A stretch of 64,000 bases of DNA from Blautia glucerasea. Its GTDB lineage: Bacteria; Bacillota; Clostridia; Lachnospirales; Lachnospiraceae. Below, one piece after another: positions 60,521 to 64,000 of this stretch. A program made the position numbers and the translations under genes. The stretch covers positions 62,001 to 126,000 of the forward strand of contig NZ_JAAITU010000004.1 of NCBI RefSeq assembly GCF_013304385.1, in the 5' to 3' direction. The first letter of the stretch is position 1, and each line of letters begins with the position of its first letter. Below the pieces are notes generated by a model that did no database searches, was not told where the DNA came from, and worked only from the letters and a program-made list of their open reading frames with translations.

Positions 60521-63500
60521 ATGAGAACCAATTTTGATTATTTAAAAGCGGAATCAAAATTCTCAAGCTTTGCAGATGTGGCTATATCGGCAGAAAAAAT
60601 TATATTAATGGATCCGGAAGCAAGTATTCTCAATTGCCGCAGGGCGATGGAATTTGCGATTAAGTGGATGTATTCTGTAGATGCGGAACTGGAAAAGCCC
60701 TATCAGGATAATCTGCAAAATCTGATGAATGCAGAAGAGTATAGACAGATTATAGGATCTGACTTGTGGAAGCGTATGGATTATATCCGCAGAAGTGGAA
60801 ACAATGTTGCACATAGTAATAAAAAATTAGGCAGAGATGAAGCAATGCTTTGTCTGGAGAATCTGTTTATTTATTTGGATTATATTGCATATTGTTATGC
60901 AGATCAGTACGAGGAACATTCATTTGATAAAACAATCATAACATCCAGAATTAAGAAGGCTAAGGAATCAACGGAAGCGGCAAAAACAGCAAGAATAGAA
61001 TTAGAAAAAGAGCAGGAAAAATTTGCCAGACAAGAACTTGACTTACAGAAATTAATGGAAGAAAATGCCTCTCTTAAAGAAAAACTGTCTGCCCGCAGGC
61101 TGGAACAGCAGCAGACGTATGTGCCGAAGCCACTTGATCTATCTGAATATAAAACCCGGAAGCTTTATATTGATTCTATGTTAATGGATGCAGGGTGGAT
61201 AGAAGGCAAGGACTGGATGAATGAAGTTGAACTTTTCGGGATGCCAAATAAGTCAGAAACTGGACGTGCAGATTATGTTCTTTATGATGATATGCATCGA
61301 CCATTGGCAATTGTAGAAGCCAAAAGAACTTGTGTTGATATTTCAAAAGGAAGACAACAGGCAAAACTTTATGCTGATATACTGGAACAACAATATAAAA
61401 GAAGACCGGTTGTTTTTCTTACCAATGGATTCGAGACGCATATTATTGATGGTCAATATCCGGAAAGAAAATGTTCAGTTATTTATTCTAAAAGAGATTT
61501 GGAAAAGTGGTTTAATTTACTGACCATAAGAACCAGCCTGAAACATGTGACAGTGGACAAAGCGATTGCAGGAAGATATTATCAGGAAGCTGCGGTTAAA
61601 GCAGTATGCAGCAGTTTTGATGAGAAGAACCGGAGAAAGGCCTTACTCGTTATGGCAACAGGTTCAGGAAAAACAAGAACAGCCATTGCATTATGCAAGT
61701 GCCTGCTGGATGCCGGCTGGGTAAAGAATATTCTTTTTCTGGCAGACAGAAATTCATTGGTGACACAGGCTAAAAGAAGTTTTGTGAATGCATTTTCAGA
61801 CAGATTATCTTGTACAAATCTTGTTGAGGAAAAAGATAATTACAATGCACAGTGTGTTTTCTCAACTTATCAAACCATGATAAACTGTATTGATGTAGTA
61901 AATGATAATTGTGGAAAGCTGTTTACGTGCGGGCATTTTGATCTTGTAATCTGTGATGAAGCACATAGATCAATTTACAATAAATATAGAGATATATTTA
62001 CATACTTCGATGCACCACTGGTGGGACTTACCGCTACCCCCAAGGATGAAATTGATAAGAATACTTACGAAGTGTTTGAACTGGAAAATGGTGTTCCTAC
62101 ATATGGTTATGATTTGGCGCAGGCTGTAAAAGACGGATATCTTGTAGATTATATTTCTGTTGAATCAAAGCTTAAGTTTATTGAACAGGGTATTGTGTAT
62201 GATGAATTATCAGAAGAAGATAAGGAAGCATATGAGCGAACTTTTGAGGGGGAACATGGTAATCTGCCGGAAGCTATTAGTTCATCAGCGTTGAATACGT
62301 GGATATTTAACGAGGATACGATAAAACAGGTACTGAATATCCTGATGACAGAAGGGCTGCGAGTGGATTATGGTCAAAAACTGGGCAAGACGATTATTTT
62401 TGCCAAGAATCATGATCATGCAGAAAAAATACTTGAAGTTTTTAATAAAGAATATCCACATCTGCCTGATTTTTCAAAGGTTATAGATAACTATATAACC
62501 TATGCACAGAGTGCGATCGATGAGTTTTCCGATCCCAAGAAGATGCCTCAGATAGCTATTTCTGTAGATATGCTGGATACAGGCATTGATGTGCCAGAGG
62601 TTTTGAATCTGGTGTTTTTCAAAAAAGTGATGAGCAAAGCAAAATTCTGGCAAATGATAGGAAGAGGAACAAGGCTTTGTCCAGGTTTGCTTGATGGAGA
62701 AGACAAGCAGAAGTTTTATATTTTTGATTTCTGTGGAAATTTTGAATTTTTCCGTATGAATAAAGGGAAAGCTACCGCCAATATGATTGCGCTTCAGGGA
62801 GCGATTTTTAATCTGAAGTTTGAAATTTCCTATAAGCTTCAGAATATTGAGTACCAAATTGACCGATTAATTGCATATCGCAAAGCGTTGGTGAAACAAA
62901 TGAGTGAAAAAGTACAGGAATTACCAAGAGATAACTTTGCTGTGCGGCAACACTTGAAATATGTGGAACTATATTCTTCAGAAAAGAATTATAATACACT
63001 TACATATGAAGACACTTTAATTATTAGGGAAGAAGTTGCACCTTTGATATTGCCAGACGGAGACGATGCAAGTGCAGTGCGGTTTGATGCGCTTATATAT
63101 GGAATTGAACTGGCTTACTTAGTGGGGAAAAAGTATTTAAAGGCCCGAACCGATTTACATAAAAAAGTGGATCAGGTTGCAGGTGTGGCTAATATTCCGG
63201 AAATTCAGGCACAATCTGATTTGATTCATAAGATTTTGAATACCGACTATTTGGATCATGCCGGGATTAATGAGTTTGAGGAAATCAGAGAAAGACTTCG
63301 TGGTTTAATGAAGTATATTCCAAAAGGCAATGTGAAATATGTTACCAATTTTGCAGATGAACTTCTTTCAACAGAGTGGAAAGAAGCGGAACTTGAAAAT
63401 GATGAATTGACGAATTATAAAGCAAAGGCAGAGTATTATATCAGGCAGCATCAGGATAATATAGTGATTGCGAAGTTAAAGACAAATAAGCCTTTGACAT

Positions 63501-63865
63501 CAGCAGATCTGGTATCTTTGGAAGAGATTCTGTGGCGTGAAGTTGGCACCAAACGGGATTATGAATCTGAATTTGGAACAAAGCCACTTGGCGAATTTGT
63601 CAGAGAGATTGTTGGGTTAGACATGAATGCGGCGAAAGAAGCATTTTCTGAATATCTTACAAATACAAGTCTTGACAGCAGGCAGATTTATTTTGTAAAC
63701 CAGATAGTGGAATATATTGTTCATAATGGTATGATGAAAGACCTTTCCGTACTTCAGGAATCGCCATTTACCGACCAGGGAAGTATTGTTGAAATATTCA
63801 CGGATCTGACGGTATGGACGGGAATCAAAAAGGTTATAGATACAATCAACGCCAATGCAGCATAA
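60521..63865 (+). CDS. hsdR: Type I restriction endonuclease subunit R
   Basis: The 1114-residue motor/nuclease has an N-terminal DUF4145 domain (about 1-130), a coiled-coil of Glu/Lys/Leu (145-195), an HsdR-type nuclease core (GRADYVLYDD, then IVEAKRTCVD), a superfamily 2 helicase with Walker A MATGSGKTRTA, DEAH box (VICDEAHRS), GLTATP, and motif VI QMIGRGTRLCPG, then an EcoEI-type C-terminal domain. It cuts unmodified DNA after translocation with HsdM and HsdS. Frame is intact, so the system is probably active. An AGGGAGG site precedes the start. Confidence 0.96.
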   Translation: MRTNFDYLKAESKFSSFADVAISAEKIILMDPEASILNCRRAMEFAIKWMYSVDAELEKPYQDNLQNLMNAEEYRQIIGSDLWKRMDYIRRSGNNVAHSNKKLGRDEAMLCLENLFIYLDYIAYCYADQYEEHSFDKTIITSRIKKAKESTEAAKTARIELEKEQEKFARQELDLQKLMEENASLKEKLSARRLEQQQTYVPKPLDLSEYKTRKLYIDSMLMDAGWIEGKDWMNEVELFGMPNKSETGRADYVLYDDMHRPLAIVEAKRTCVDISKGRQQAKLYADILEQQYKRRPVVFLTNGFETHIIDGQYPERKCSVIYSKRDLEKWFNLLTIRTSLKHVTVDKAIAGRYYQEAAVKAVCSSFDEKNRRKALLVMATGSGKTRTAIALCKCLLDAGWVKNILFLADRNSLVTQAKRSFVNAFSDRLSCTNLVEEKDNYNAQCVFSTYQTMINCIDVVNDNCGKLFTCGHFDLVICDEAHRSIYNKYRDIFTYFDAPLVGLTATPKDEIDKNTYEVFELENGVPTYGYDLAQAVKDGYLVDYISVESKLKFIEQGIVYDELSEEDKEAYERTFEGEHGNLPEAISSSALNTWIFNEDTIKQVLNILMTEGLRVDYGQKLGKTIIFAKNHDHAEKILEVFNKEYPHLPDFSKVIDNYITYAQSAIDEFSDPKKMPQIAISVDMLDTGIDVPEVLNLVFFKKVMSKAKFWQMIGRGTRLCPGLLDGEDKQKFYIFDFCGNFEFFRMNKGKATANMIALQGAIFNLKFEISYKLQNIEYQIDRLIAYRKALVKQMSEKVQELPRDNFAVRQHLKYVELYSSEKNYNTLTYEDTLIIREEVAPLILPDGDDASAVRFDALIYGIELAYLVGKKYLKARTDLHKKVDQVAGVANIPEIQAQSDLIHKILNTDYLDHAGINEFEEIRERLRGLMKYIPKGNVKYVTNFADELLSTEWKEAELENDELTNYKAKAEYYIRQHQDNIVIAKLKTNKPLTSADLVSLEEILWREVGTKRDYESEFGTKPLGEFVREIVGLDMNAAKEAFSEYLTNTSLDSRQIYFVNQIVEYIVHNGMMKDLSVLQESPFTDQGSIVEIFTDLTVWTGIKKVIDTINANAA

Positions 63866-63892
63866 GTGGCTTTATACGAGAGGAGAATCAAG

Positions 63893-64000
63893 ATGGATCA
63901 GGGATTTCAGAAGCTGGAACGCAGCTTAATCGATGTGATCAAGGAAGAGCAGGCAAAGCTGGGCTACCAGAAAGAAAAAATACAGCTGTATTACCCGCTG
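63893..64000 (+). CDS. DUF3877 family protein, N-terminal part
   Basis: Thirty-six codons are present before the window ends: MDQGFQKLERSLIDVIKEEQ, then AKLGYQKEKIQLYYPL. The KEEQAKLGY-x-KE-x-I-x-LYYPL pattern is that of DUF3877, a Firmicutes family of unknown function. GAGAGGAGA precedes the ATG. It probably marks return to host DNA after the type I restriction island. Confidence 0.75.
   Translation, partial: MDQGFQKLERSLIDVIKEEQAKLGYQKEKIQLYYPL

Overview
The window looks like a chromosomal segment of a gut Firmicute of the Lachnospiraceae, most like Blautia or a close relative. This is inferred from the mix of Clostridia families (DUF4317, DUF3877, YesM/YesN-type two-component pairs, BMP-type nucleoside transporter), strong AGGAGG ribosome binding sites, and sugar ABC transporters whose binding proteins carry acidic Ala/Glu/Asp/Thr-rich stretches. 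No rRNA, tRNA or CRISPR array was seen. Core-like region, 1-15.6 kb: the end of nagA, a membrane-anchored NodB polysaccharide deacetylase, a GH13 amylase and glgB, a small conserved protein, a pair of CobW-type GTPases (one with a large His/Cys-rich metal-binding insert, the other fused to a DUF1980-like domain), pth and mfd overlapping by 4 bp, a PrsA-like lipoprotein with a 36-bp tandem-repeat tail, and, on the minus strand, a Cof-type phosphatase and a DUF4317 protein. Sugar uptake and sensing, 15.8-25.3 kb: mglBAC (galactose-type ABC transporter), then a response regulator, a sensor kinase and two extracytoplasmic sugar-binding proteins that probably sense the sugar and control mgl. Restriction island, 25.3-28.8 kb: an AT-rich insert bounded by a 52-bp direct repeat copied from the 3' end of the preceding binding-protein gene. 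It holds an EcoRI-type endonuclease flanked by two unrelated methyltransferases, one like M.RsrI and one like M.EcoRI, plus a TmrB-like P-loop protein. To my knowledge the known EcoRI and RsrI systems each carry only one of these methyltransferases, so this is the most striking locus in the window. Accessory metabolism, 28.8-51.8 kb: asparaginase, an apparent in-frame AzlC-AzlD fusion behind a 35-bp tandem-repeat promoter, a LysR regulator, a methionine-type ABC transporter (metNIQ), and a LacI regulator followed by an rbsACB-like transporter. Next comes a second two-component system whose kinase lacks an outside sensor domain and which is translationally coupled to a badly degenerate sugar-ABC ATPase. 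A YihS-like aldose-ketose isomerase, rpiB, a BMP-family nucleoside transporter operon and two small membrane proteins follow. Type I restriction island, 51.8-63.9 kb: a cluster of strong hairpins, then Fic, hsdM, hsdS, a DinD-like gene bracketed by an 85-bp repeat of the hsdS 3' end, a DUF3990/DUF3791 pair, a tyrosine recombinase, a second hsdS, a tiny RhuM remnant, hsdR, and the start of a DUF3877 gene. Repeated hsdS segments beside a recombinase suggest that the specificity subunit is or was reshuffled.
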